A DNA stretch of 52,283 nt, taken from positions 1-52,283 of the forward strand of contig CACAHE010000007.1 of assembly GCA_902532195.1 (NCBI GenBank), in the 5' to 3' direction. Position numbers and translations under genes: made by a program. The notes under the pieces are model-generated. The model had not been told where the DNA came from and did no database searches. It saw only the letters and a program-made list of their open reading frames with translations. Below, one piece after another: positions 28,562-37,528 of the stretch (its first letter is position 1; the number at the start of each line of letters is the position of its first letter). Source of the stretch: an uncultured Pelagibacteraceae bacterium (GTDB lineage: Bacteria; Pseudomonadota; Alphaproteobacteria; Pelagibacterales; Pelagibacteraceae).

Positions 28562-29787
28562 TTTCTCATTTAGAAAAAAAAATCGCATTAAGATATTTAA
28601 GAACCAGAAAAAAAGATGGTTTTTTAAATTTAATTTCAATTTTTTCATTTATTGGTATAGCTTTAGGAGTTGCTGTCCTAATTATTGTAATGTCAGTAAT
28701 GAATGGATTTAGAGCTGAACTAATCGATAAAATAGTTGGTTTTAATGCTCATGCTGTAATTGAAACGTATGGTGAACCTATACACAAAGATAAAATAAAG
28801 AAACTTGAATTAGAGAACATATCAACAAAATTTATATATGCTAATTCTGGAGAAGGTGTTTTAATTAATAAAGATTACACCAAAGGTTTACTTCTTAGAG
28901 GATACTCTAGAATTGATTTTAAAAAATTAGATATAACAATTGATAATAGATTTAGAGGAAACAAAAATTTAAATCGGAAACATATTTCTATTGGCAAAGA
29001 ACTTAGTTTTAATAGTAATATTAAAATAGGAGATAAAATTTTAATAATGTCACCATCTGGGGAAGAAACTATAATTGGCAACCTTCCTAAGCAAGAAGCT
29101 TATATTGTTGATTCAATATTTGATAGCGGAATTGCTGACTTCGATGAAAATGTTGCTTTTATCAACATTAATGATCTAGAAAAACTATTTGATCTTGAAA
29201 AAAATAGTAGAGTTTTGGAAATTTATCTTAAAGAGCCTATTAAAATAGAAAAAACTAAATTTAAACTTCAAAATATTTTTACAGATGAATATATTTACAC
29301 ATGGTCAGATTTAAATAAATCACTATTTTCAGCACTAAAAGTTGAAAGAAATGTAATGTTTATAATACTTTCATTAATAATTATTGTTGCGGCATTCAAT
29401 ATAATTTCAGGGCTTACCATATTGGTAAACAATAAAACTCGTGAAATTTCTATTTTAAAATCTATAGGTGTTAAAAATAAATCTATATCTAAAATTTTTT
29501 TTATGGTTGGATTTTTTATTGGAAGTTTAGCTACGATATTTGGCATTATACTTGGAGTTTTATTCACTCATTATATTGAAAATATCAGAGAATTTTTAAG
29601 TCAAATTTTCAATATTAGATTATTTCCTGAAGAAATTTATTTTTTAAGTAAAATTCCATCAGAAATCGATGTTCAATCAATTTTACTTATATCTTTATGT
29701 TCAATAATTATTACCTCGCTTGTGTCTATATATCCTGCTTTAAAAGCTTCTAATTTAGATCCGGTAAAAGGATTAAAGTATGAATAA
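28558..29787 (+). CDS. lolC: Lipoprotein-releasing ABC transporter, permease subunit
   Basis: Inner-membrane permease of the Lol system that extracts outer-membrane lipoproteins for transfer to LolA. It is 409 residues: one helix at about residues 20-45 (IALGVAVLIIVMSVMNGFR, typical of LolC/E), a large periplasmic domain, then three helices in the FtsX-like C-terminal part (residues about 260-400) ending YPALKASNLDPVKGLKYE. I use the TTG start at 28558 because the N-terminal helix lies nearby and the TTGA junction couples it to proS. Only one such permease gene is here, so it may form a homodimer (LolF type). Confidence 0.9.
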   Translation: MISHLEKKIALRYLRTRKKDGFLNLISIFSFIGIALGVAVLIIVMSVMNGFRAELIDKIVGFNAHAVIETYGEPIHKDKIKKLELENISTKFIYANSGEGVLINKDYTKGLLLRGYSRIDFKKLDITIDNRFRGNKNLNRKHISIGKELSFNSNIKIGDKILIMSPSGEETIIGNLPKQEAYIVDSIFDSGIADFDENVAFININDLEKLFDLEKNSRVLEIYLKEPIKIEKTKFKLQNIFTDEYIYTWSDLNKSLFSALKVERNVMFIILSLIIIVAAFNIISGLTILVNNKTREISILKSIGVKNKSISKIFFMVGFFIGSLATIFGIILGVLFTHYIENIREFLSQIFNIRLFPEEIYFLSKIPSEIDVQSILLISLCSIIITSLVSIYPALKASNLDPVKGLKYE

Positions 29788-30475
29788 CTTAATTCAAATT
29801 AAAAATTTACAAAAAAGTTATCAGTCAGATACAAAAATTAAAGTATTAAATAAATTAAATTTTAATTTTAAAAAAGGGAAAATTTATTCCTTGGTTGGCC
29901 CTTCTGGATCTGGAAAATCAACTTTATTAAATTTATTATCATTAATTGACACACCATCTTCTGGTATCATTAAAATAAAAGATTTAAATATAAATTATTA
30001 TAACAAATCTCTTAATGATGAAATTAGAGCAAAAAAAATTGGAATTATTTATCAAGATAAAAATTTGCTTCCTGATTTTAATGCTTTAGAAAATGTTTAC
30101 ATGGCACGACTTGCTTTAGACAACAATCTAGATAAAGCCATAAACGATTCTACTAAAATAATTAAAAAATTAGGGATTTTTCATAGAATTAAACATTTAC
30201 CCACAGAATTGTCTGGAGGTGAAAAACAAAGAGTAGCTATAGCAAGGGCATTAATTAATTCACCTGAAATAATTTTAGCTGATGAACCTACTGGAAGCTT
30301 AGATCATAAAAATGCAAAAGAAGTGTTTAAAATTTTATTTAAATTAAGAAGCAAAAACAGAATAATTATATTTGCAACTCATAATAGATATTTTGCTAAT
30401 AAGGCAGATTGTAAGTTAGAACTTTTTAGTGGTAGAATACGATTCACTAATGCAAGAAATAAAAAAAAATTTTAA
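29780..30475 (+). CDS. lolD: Lipoprotein-releasing ABC transporter, ATP-binding subunit
   Basis: ATPase of the Lol release complex, 231 residues. Walker A is GPSGSGKST (about residues 40-48). The signature is LSGGEKQRVAIARAL, and Walker B is EIILADEPTGSLD. The H-loop is in FATHNRYFA. It overlaps lolC by eight bases, which fits a joint role. Its 3' end overlaps the dnaE reading frame by 26 bases. Confidence 0.95.
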   Translation: MNNLIQIKNLQKSYQSDTKIKVLNKLNFNFKKGKIYSLVGPSGSGKSTLLNLLSLIDTPSSGIIKIKDLNINYYNKSLNDEIRAKKIGIIYQDKNLLPDFNALENVYMARLALDNNLDKAINDSTKIIKKLGIFHRIKHLPTELSGGEKQRVAIARALINSPEIILADEPTGSLDHKNAKEVFKILFKLRSKNRIIIFATHNRYFANKADCKLELFSGRIRFTNARNKKKF

Positions 30476-33400
30476 TCATTTAAAAATACATACGCAATAT
30501 TCAATATGTGAAGGTGCTATTTTAATTGATAATCTTAAAGATTTTTGTAAAACGAATAAAATTCAATCAATTGGCTTATCAGATAAATCAAACTTATCAG
30601 GTGCTTTAGAATTTTCAGAAAAAATTTCTAAGTCAGGAACTCAACCTATTATTGGAACTCAAATAATATTTAAATATAAGGATGTATCAGGTTTGCTACC
30701 ATTAATATCTTTAAATCTAAAAGGATATAAACAAATAATTGAATTATCATCTAAGTCTTATTTAGAGAATACTTCATTAACTGAACCATTTTGTAATTTT
30801 GATAATTTATTAGATTCTAACGATGGCCTTGTTTTACTATCCGGATCTATAAATGGATTAATTGGAAAACTTTTCAATATGGGAAGACTAAGTGAAATTG
30901 ATGAAATTTATAAAAAAATTAAATCTGCATATAAAGAAAATTTTTATATTGAAATTCAAAGACATGGCGATCAAAATGAAAAGCTGTTTGAAAAATTTAA
31001 TTTATTAAAATCTCAGGAATTTGAAATTCCATTAATAGCTACACATGAGGTTTATTATTTAGAAAAAGATATGCACGAAGCACATGATGCACTTATATGT
31101 ATTGGATCTAAAACGTATATAAACGATAAAAATAGACCAAAATTTTCTAATAATCATTATTTCAAAAATAATCAAGAAATGGCAGATTTATTTAAAGATC
31201 TACCTGAAGCATTGGAAAATAATTATAATTTTCCTTTTAGGTGCAATTATCGTCCCACTCCTTCACAGCCAATTCTTCCTGATATTGGTTCAGAGAAAGG
31301 TATTAATGCAAGCAATTTACTTGAATCCGAAGCTTACGAAGGTTTAAAAGAAAAATTTATAAACGTTTTTAATATTAAAGATGAAAATTTAAATCAAAAT
31401 AAAAAATATAATGTTTATAAAACAAGATTAGATCATGAAATTAGTATAATACAAAAAATGAACTACTCTAGTTATTTTTTAATTGTATCTGATTATATTA
31501 AATGGGCAAAAAATAATAAAATCCCAGTAGGACCTGGCAGAGGATCTGGCGCTGGATCTCTTGTTGCTTGGTGCATGTCTATTACTGATGTAGATCCAAT
31601 AAAATTTAATTTAATTTTCGAAAGATTTTTGAATCCTGATAGAATTTCTATGCCTGATTTTGATATAGATTTTTGCGAAGAAAAAAGAGATTTGGTTTTT
31701 AATTATTTATCAGAAAAATATAAAAATGGTGTAGCCCATATCATAACTTTTGGAAAACTTAAGGCTCGAATGGTTATAAGAGACGTAGGAAGGGTTTTGG
31801 GTTTGCCATATGGCTTTGTTGACAGCATATGCAAAATGATACCATTCGATCCATCAAGACCTATGAGTCTTTCAGAATGTATAAATAGAGAACCCAGGTT
31901 ACAAAAATTAATTAACGAAGATAAAAGAGTTAAAAAGCTTATTAATTTATCTTTAAAATTAGAGGGCTTGAATCGTAATGTTGCCACTCATGCTGCTGGA
32001 GTAGTAATTGCTGATAAAAAATTAACTGAAACAGTTCCATTATATAAAGATTCATCATCTGATTTGTTACTCCCCTCAACACAATTTGATATGTATTCAG
32101 CTGAAAGTGCCGGACTAATAAAATTTGATTTCTTAGGACTCAAAACATTAACTGTAATTAAAAAGACAGAAGATTTAATTAATAAAACAAACAGCAAATT
32201 TGAAATTGATAAAATTAATTATGAAGATCAAAAAGTTTATAATCTTTTATCCAGCGGTAAAACAGTAGGCTTGTTTCAACTTGAAAGCTCTGGAATGAGA
32301 GAAGCTCTTATTCAAATGAAACCCAATAGATTAGAAGATATAATTGCATTAGTAGCATTATATAGGCCGGGTCCAATGAGCAATATTCCTATATATAATG
32401 ATTGTAAACATGAAAAAAGAAAACCAGATTACTTACACCCAAAATTGGAAAAAATATTAAAACCAACCTACGGAGTTATAATTTATCAAGAACAAGTAAT
32501 GCAAATAGCCCAAACTCTATCAGGTTTTTCACCTGGCGAAGCCGATATTTTAAGAAGAGCAATGGGAAAGAAAAAAAGATTAGAACTTGAAAAACAAAAA
32601 CAAAGATTTATTGAAGGTGCATATAATAATGGAATAGACAGAGAGGTCGCAGCTAGTATATTTTTAAAAATAGAACCTTTTGCTGAATATGGATTTAATA
32701 AAAGTCATGCAGCAGCATATGCTATTATAGCTTATCAAACTTCATATTTAAAAGCATATTATCCCCATGAATTTTTTGCAGCATCTATGTCAATGGAATT
32801 ATCAAATCAAAATAAATTAAGCGAATTTTTCGAAGAATTAAATAGATTAAATATAAATATTATTAGACCTGATATAAATCATTGTTTCGCTGAATTTAAA
32901 TCTGATGGCAAAAACTTCTTTTATGCACTGGGAGCACTAAAAAATGTTGGATATGAAGCAATATCTAACATTGTTAAAGAAAGAGAAAATAATGGTTTAT
33001 TTAAATCATTAAATGATTTTATAAAACGAATAAATCCTAAAGATATTAACAAACTTCAATTAGAAGGTTTAGTTAAAGCTGGAGCATTTGATAAAATCAC
33101 TGATAATAGACAATCATTATTTGAATCTATACCTAATATTATTCTTAAATCAAAAAATTATTATGAAAACAAAGCTTTAAATCAAATTGAGTTATTTTCA
33201 AACAATGAAGTTAAAGATAGCGAAATTATATCAAAAGTTAAAGAATGGGATTTAGATGAAAAATTAGCAAAAGAATTTGAAACTTTAGGTTTTTTTATAT
33301 CTGATCATCCTCTTAGTCAATTTAAAGATATTTACGGAGAATATAATATTTTAGATTATACAAAATTTAGTATTGATAATACTATTGTTAATGCAAACAT

Positions 33401-33863
33401 TGCCGCAACAGTTTTGAAAGTTCAAGAGAAAAAAACTCAAAAAGGAAATTCATATGCAATCGTAAAATTTTCTGATCTTTCAGGTGTATTTGAATTATTT
33501 ATATTTTCTGAAATATTTGAATTAAATAGAAACATTTTAACAACCGGAAACTCATTGTTAATATCATTATTTAAAGATCAAGCAAATGAAACTAGTAGAT
33601 TCAAAAGATTAAGTGTAAAAAAAATAGTTTCCTTAAAAGATTTGATGAACAAGCCAATAACAAAAATAAGATTTAAAACTAAAAAAAGGGAAGATATTAA
33701 AATCTTATCTTCTTTAGCAAGTGAAACGGGGCAGACAGAAGTAGAAATTGAAATTAACGATAACGAAAAAATTTTTCTTTTTAAACTTAAAAATAAGAGA
33801 AATATTGAGAGAAATATGCTTAAATCCCTTAAAACGAAGGATATTTCTATGATAATAAAATAA
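30450..33863 (+). CDS. dnaE: DNA polymerase III alpha subunit
   Basis: Replicative DNA polymerase catalytic subunit, 1137 residues. An N-terminal PHP domain comes first, then the polymerase core with aspartates D403 and D405 (PDFDIDF) and D560 (IKFDFLGLKTL). The tandem helix-hairpin-helix and OB-fold regions follow (NANIAATVLKVQEKKTQKGNSYA). I start it at ATG 30450 (MQEIKKNF) rather than the GTG at 30429, because the conserved N-terminus begins just after. In the PHP domain the usual HxH is HLKIH, with lysine at residue 12, and the later histidine position is also lysine (SDKSNL). The PHP is therefore probably not a metal nuclease, so proofreading must come from another subunit. Confidence 0.96.
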   Translation: MQEIKKNFNHLKIHTQYSICEGAILIDNLKDFCKTNKIQSIGLSDKSNLSGALEFSEKISKSGTQPIIGTQIIFKYKDVSGLLPLISLNLKGYKQIIELSSKSYLENTSLTEPFCNFDNLLDSNDGLVLLSGSINGLIGKLFNMGRLSEIDEIYKKIKSAYKENFYIEIQRHGDQNEKLFEKFNLLKSQEFEIPLIATHEVYYLEKDMHEAHDALICIGSKTYINDKNRPKFSNNHYFKNNQEMADLFKDLPEALENNYNFPFRCNYRPTPSQPILPDIGSEKGINASNLLESEAYEGLKEKFINVFNIKDENLNQNKKYNVYKTRLDHEISIIQKMNYSSYFLIVSDYIKWAKNNKIPVGPGRGSGAGSLVAWCMSITDVDPIKFNLIFERFLNPDRISMPDFDIDFCEEKRDLVFNYLSEKYKNGVAHIITFGKLKARMVIRDVGRVLGLPYGFVDSICKMIPFDPSRPMSLSECINREPRLQKLINEDKRVKKLINLSLKLEGLNRNVATHAAGVVIADKKLTETVPLYKDSSSDLLLPSTQFDMYSAESAGLIKFDFLGLKTLTVIKKTEDLINKTNSKFEIDKINYEDQKVYNLLSSGKTVGLFQLESSGMREALIQMKPNRLEDIIALVALYRPGPMSNIPIYNDCKHEKRKPDYLHPKLEKILKPTYGVIIYQEQVMQIAQTLSGFSPGEADILRRAMGKKKRLELEKQKQRFIEGAYNNGIDREVAASIFLKIEPFAEYGFNKSHAAAYAIIAYQTSYLKAYYPHEFFAASMSMELSNQNKLSEFFEELNRLNINIIRPDINHCFAEFKSDGKNFFYALGALKNVGYEAISNIVKERENNGLFKSLNDFIKRINPKDINKLQLEGLVKAGAFDKITDNRQSLFESIPNIILKSKNYYENKALNQIELFSNNEVKDSEIISKVKEWDLDEKLAKEFETLGFFISDHPLSQFKDIYGEYNILDYTKFSIDNTIVNANIAATVLKVQEKKTQKGNSYAIVKFSDLSGVFELFIFSEIFELNRNILTTGNSLLISLFKDQANETSRFKRLSVKKIVSLKDLMNKPITKIRFKTKKREDIKILSSLASETGQTEVEIEINDNEKIFLFKLKNKRNIERNMLKSLKTKDISMIIK

Positions 33864-33870
33864 AAATAAC

Positions 33871-33899
33871 TTGTTTTCTTTCTCATAAATTTGTACATA
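33871..33899 (+). promoter_or_regulatory. Weak candidate promoter for rpsB operon
   Basis: TTGTTT (33871-33876) and TACATA (33894-33899) are 17 bases apart, with three of six matches in each hexamer. It sits right after the dnaE stop and would start RNA near 33906, just before the structured leader. The match is weak; only the position makes it plausible. Confidence 0.3.
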
Positions 33900-33905
33900 C
33901 CACCT

Positions 33906-33985
33906 AAAAAAACGCACACAATTTTTGGTAATATACCTCCGGTCCTTAAATGGAAATAATTGTGGTGGCTTAACCGGGAAAAACT
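33906..33985 (+). ncRNA. Candidate structured rpsB leader (ribosomal protein S2 autoregulation)
   Basis: The 5' untranslated region of rpsB contains two complementary pairs that cross each other. CACAATT (33917-33923) pairs with AATTGTG (33958-33964), and CCGGT (33939-33943) pairs with ACCGG (33973-33977), the latter ending eight bases before the ATG. Together they can form a pseudoknot. GC-rich complementary segments stand out strongly in this AT-rich DNA. S2 leader elements, including one described in alphaproteobacteria, regulate rpsB-tsf by binding S2; that this is such an element is inferred from position and structure. Confidence 0.55.
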
Positions 33986-34813
33986 ATGAAGATACCTACT
34001 GTTACAATTCAACAATTATTAGAAGCTGGAGTCCATTTAGGTCACAAAACCTTGAGATGGAATCCAAAAATGAAAAAATATATTTTTGGAAAAAGAGATT
34101 CAATTCATATAATTGACTTAACTCAAACACTAGAATTAGTTAATGTTGCTCTAGAAAAAGTCTTTAACACTATTGCAAATAATGGAAAAATACTTTTTAT
34201 TTCAACAAAAAAGCAAGCTTCAGAAGCTATTGCTGAATTAGCTAAAACAACAAATCAATACTATGTAAACCATAGATGGTTAGGTGGCATGCTCACAAAT
34301 TGGGATACAATTTCTAAATCAATAAAAAAATTAGATACAATTAACTCACATCTTACATCAGAAAATAGAGGATTTACAAAAAAAGAACTCTTAAAGATGA
34401 GCGTACAGAGAGATAAATTGCAAAGGTCCTTAGGTGGAATTGCTCAAATGAAAAAAGTACCAGATTTGGTTTTCATTATTGATACAAATTACGAATCTTT
34501 AGCAATAAAAGAGTCTATTAAATTATCAATACCTATTGTTGCAATATTAGATACTAATTCAAACCCAGATGGAATAGATTTTCCAATACCTGGAAATGAC
34601 GACGCAAGAAGATCAATAGATTTATACTGTGAATTATTAAGAGAAACGATAGAAAATGCAAAAAAAGAAACTCCAATTGTTCAAAGCGAAAAAAAACCAA
34701 CCGAAGTAAATATAAGTAAAGATAATAAACAGAAAAATTCACTAAAAAAAGATAAAAAAGTAGAAAATAAAACTCCATTTAAAACAGATAAAAATCCTTC
34801 AAAACTCAATTAA
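33986..34813 (+). CDS. rpsB: 30S ribosomal protein S2
   Basis: Small-subunit protein S2, 275 residues. The N-terminus [19 protein letters not shown] is typical; [23 protein letters not shown] and [14 protein letters not shown] are also conserved. After the core (ending near residue 225) a lysine- and glutamate-rich tail of about 50 residues extends beyond the usual length. It is preceded by the structured leader and followed after 12 bases by tsf. Confidence 0.97.
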   Translation: MKIPTVTIQQLLEAGVHLGHKTLRWNPKMKKYIFGKRDSIHIIDLTQTLELVNVALEKVFNTIANNGKILFISTKKQASEAIAELAKTTNQYYVNHRWLGGMLTNWDTISKSIKKLDTINSHLTSENRGFTKKELLKMSVQRDKLQRSLGGIAQMKKVPDLVFIIDTNYESLAIKESIKLSIPIVAILDTNSNPDGIDFPIPGNDDARRSIDLYCELLRETIENAKKETPIVQSEKKPTEVNISKDNKQKNSLKKDKKVENKTPFKTDKNPSKLN

Positions 34814-34825
34814 TTTAAAATTTTT

Positions 34826-35677
34826 ATGAGTGAAATTGAACAAATAAAAAAATTAAGAAAAACTACAGGCGCAGGTTTTAAGGATTGTAATTCAGCATTA
34901 AAAGAGTCCAAAGGTGATATTGATAAAGCAATTGAAATATTAAGAATAAAAGGAATATCTAAAGCTTCAAAAAAAATGTCAAGAGAAGCTAACGAAGGAG
35001 TTGTTGCTGTGAGCGCAGATAACGAAAAAAGTTCTGTTATAGAGGTAAATTGTGAAACAGATTTTGTTGCTAAAAATGAAAATTTTATAGAATTCGTTAA
35101 AGAAATTAGTGAACTTAATAATAAAGTTAACTCTAATAATGATAAACTAATTAAAGCAATAATGAAAAATGGTAAAAAAGTGGAAGAAAATTTAGTTGCT
35201 ATGATTGCCAAAATAGGTGAAAAAATTACTTTAGGTAGATCTAAAACTATAGAACATAATGGATCAAAAAATTTTATTTATCATCATACTATAGTTAAAG
35301 ATAATTTATCTAAACTTGCTGTTATTGCATGCGTAGAAACAAAAGATAAATCTGAAAATTTAAATTTATTTGGAAAACAACTTGCTATGCATATCGCTGC
35401 ATCAAATCCTATTTCATTAAATTCTGATGGAATTCAAAAAGAAATTTTAGATAAAGAGCAAGAATTAATTTCAGAGGAGCTTAAAAATTCAGGAAAACCT
35501 GAAGAAATAGTAAAAAAGATAAGTATTGGTAAGTTGAAAAAATTTAAAGAAGAGAATAGTTTATTAAATCAGGCATGGGTAATGGAACCAAAAAAAACAG
35601 TTAATGATATTATAAAAGATTTAAATATATCTGATTTAAAAGTTAAAGATTTTTATAGAATAAAAATAGGTGAGTAA
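34826..35677 (+). CDS. tsf: Elongation factor Ts
   Basis: Nucleotide exchange factor for EF-Tu, 283 residues. The N-terminal UBA-like module ([19 protein letters not shown]) and the exchange motif [12 protein letters not shown] are clear. The core domains continue with [11 protein letters not shown] and end [13 protein letters not shown]. In most bacteria pyrH follows; here frr starts at the last base of the stop codon (TAATG), so no uridylate kinase gene is present at this place. Confidence 0.96.
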   Translation: MSEIEQIKKLRKTTGAGFKDCNSALKESKGDIDKAIEILRIKGISKASKKMSREANEGVVAVSADNEKSSVIEVNCETDFVAKNENFIEFVKEISELNNKVNSNNDKLIKAIMKNGKKVEENLVAMIAKIGEKITLGRSKTIEHNGSKNFIYHHTIVKDNLSKLAVIACVETKDKSENLNLFGKQLAMHIAASNPISLNSDGIQKEILDKEQELISEELKNSGKPEEIVKKISIGKLKKFKEENSLLNQAWVMEPKKTVNDIIKDLNISDLKVKDFYRIKIGE

Positions 35678-36228
35678 TGTTTCAAGAAAAAATATATAGC
35701 CAAAAAATGGATAAAACATTTGAAGTTTTCACTAAAGAACTTTCTTCTCTAAGAACAGGTAGAGCCAATGCCAATATGCTGGATTTAGTTAAAGTTGATG
35801 TATACGGTCAAAAAATGCCAATAAATCAACTTGGTAGTATTACAACACCAGAAGCAAGAATGATTAATATTCAAGTGTGGGATTTAAACAATGTAAATTT
35901 AATAGACTCAGCAATTAAAAAATCCGAATTAGGTTTAAATCCACAAATAGATGGTCAGTTAATTAGACTGCCAATACCTGACCTGAGTGAAGAAAGAAGA
36001 AATGAAATGAAAAAAATGATTAAGTCAATGGGTGAAAAATGCAAGATATCAATTAGAAATATAAGAAGGGAAGCGAACGATGAATTAAAAAAAATGCTCA
36101 AGTCCAAAGAAATTAGCGAAGATGATGAAAAAAAATTTGAAAAAATTATTCAAACATCAACTGATAATCATATTAAACAAATAGATGATAAAGTTATTTC
36201 AAAAGAAAAAGAAATAATGACAGTATGA
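35677..36228 (+). CDS. frr: Ribosome recycling factor
   Basis: Splits post-termination ribosomes together with EF-G. At 183 residues it has normal length. ELSSLRTGRANANMLD is near the N-terminus, and RLPIPDLSEERRNEMKKMIKSMGEKCKISIRNIRREAND is in the middle, followed by a long helix typical of the three-helix bundle. It is joined to tsf by a one-base overlap and to uppS by four bases (ATGA). Confidence 0.97.
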   Translation: MFQEKIYSQKMDKTFEVFTKELSSLRTGRANANMLDLVKVDVYGQKMPINQLGSITTPEARMINIQVWDLNNVNLIDSAIKKSELGLNPQIDGQLIRLPIPDLSEERRNEMKKMIKSMGEKCKISIRNIRREANDELKKMLKSKEISEDDEKKFEKIIQTSTDNHIKQIDDKVISKEKEIMTV

Positions 36229-36899
36229 ATCCAATTAAACATGTGGCCATCATTATGGATGGAAATGGCCGTTGGGGATTAAAAAAAAGAAAATCAAGAA
36301 ATTATGGGCATAAAAAAGGACTTGATACCGTAGAAAAGATAATAAAAGCTTCAATTAAAAATAAGATTAAATTCTTAACTTTATATGCATTTTCAACTGA
36401 AAATTGGAAAAGACCCAAAAAAGAAATTCATTTTTTGTTTAATTTATTAGAAAATTATTTAGTAAATAAAATTACACAACTAAATAAACAAAATATAAAA
36501 CTTAAAATAATTGGTAATAAAAAATTTTCAAAAAAACTGAATAATCTATTAATCTCTTCAGAAAAAAAAACCTCTAAAAATAATAAGTTGCAAATTAATC
36601 TTGCATTAAATTATGGTTCGAAAAATGAATTAGTGGATACATTTAAAATAATAAAAAAAAATAATATTAAAATAAATGAGAAAAACATATCAAATAATTT
36701 GTTTACAAAAAATATACCAGATCCAGACTTTTTAATAAGAACAGGAAATACACAAAGATTAAGTAATTTTTTATTATGGCAACTATCCTATTCAGAAATC
36801 TTTTTTGAAAAGAAACTATGGCCTGATTTTAATGAAAATGATTATAATAAAATAATCAATAAGTTTAAAAAAATAAAAAGAAATTATGGTAATATTTAA
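36225..36899 (+). CDS. uppS: Undecaprenyl diphosphate synthase (cis-prenyltransferase)
   Basis: Makes the C55 lipid carrier used for peptidoglycan and polysaccharide synthesis. The catalytic aspartate lies in IIMDGNGRWG at the N-terminus, and GHKKGLDTVEKII follows. YAFSTENWKRP and PDFLIRTGNTQRLSNFLLWQLSYSE mark substrate binding and the C-terminal motif. At 224 residues it is slightly short but complete. The middle is very lysine- and asparagine-rich. Confidence 0.95.
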   Translation: MNPIKHVAIIMDGNGRWGLKKRKSRNYGHKKGLDTVEKIIKASIKNKIKFLTLYAFSTENWKRPKKEIHFLFNLLENYLVNKITQLNKQNIKLKIIGNKKFSKKLNNLLISSEKKTSKNNKLQINLALNYGSKNELVDTFKIIKKNNIKINEKNISNNLFTKNIPDPDFLIRTGNTQRLSNFLLWQLSYSEIFFEKKLWPDFNENDYNKIINKFKKIKRNYGNI

Positions 36900-37528
36900 T
36901 GAAAAATGAAACAATTAAAAGAATTTTAAGTTCATTAATAATTCTACCATTAATTTTGTTTTTTACTATTAGCGGTTATATAATTTTCAAGATTTTTGTA
37001 ATTATTTTTTTATTAATATCTTCATTTGAATGGTACAGATTAAATAAAAGCAAAATATTTATTATATTAGGAATAATTTTTCTTTCTTTATCATCATATT
37101 CTGCAATTTTATTAAGAGGAAGTTCTGATCAAGAACTTTTGTTATTTTTATATATAATATTAGTTTGTGTAGCCACTGATATTGGCGGTTATGTTTTCGG
37201 TAGAATTTTTAAAGGTCCAAAATTAACAGAAATTAGTCCCAATAAAACATATGCTGGAGTAATTGGTGGATATTTTCTTTCTTTATCTTCAGCTTTTTTC
37301 TTTGTTAACAAATATTCAATTTTAAATGATAATTTTGAATTATTGATTTTAACAATTCTAATTTCAACTGTAAGTCAACTAGGTGATTTGTCGATATCAT
37401 ATTTTAAAAGATTAAATAAAAAAAAAAATACTGGAAATCTTATTCCCGGCCACGGAGGTTTATTAGATAGAGCGGATGGAATTATATTTGCTATTCCATT
37501 TGCGTATATCGTTTTTAATATTTTCTAA
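36899..37528 (+). CDS. cdsA: Phosphatidate cytidylyltransferase
   Basis: Integral-membrane enzyme that makes CDP-diacylglycerol, the branch point of phospholipid synthesis. The C-terminal signature is visible as LIPGHGGLLDRADGIIFAIP, with QLGDLSISYFKR just before it, and ATDIGGYVFGRIFKGPKLTEISPNKT upstream. At 209 residues and about six helices it is shorter than the 270-residue enzyme of Escherichia coli; helices are missing from the N-terminal half. Overlaps of one base on both sides link it to uppS and dxr. Confidence 0.92.
   Translation: MKNETIKRILSSLIILPLILFFTISGYIIFKIFVIIFLLISSFEWYRLNKSKIFIILGIIFLSLSSYSAILLRGSSDQELLLFLYIILVCVATDIGGYVFGRIFKGPKLTEISPNKTYAGVIGGYFLSLSSAFFFVNKYSILNDNFELLILTILISTVSQLGDLSISYFKRLNKKKNTGNLIPGHGGLLDRADGIIFAIPFAYIVFNIF

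Noticed and set aside
30429..30449. GTG start for dnaE
   Set aside because: The conserved N-terminus begins just after the ATG at 30450, and the GTG would only add unlike residues inside lolD.
33578..34015. Minus-strand frame of 145 codons across the dnaE end and rpsB leader
   Set aside because: It overlaps the end of dnaE, the leader and the start of rpsB and shows only AT-driven hydrophobic sequence.
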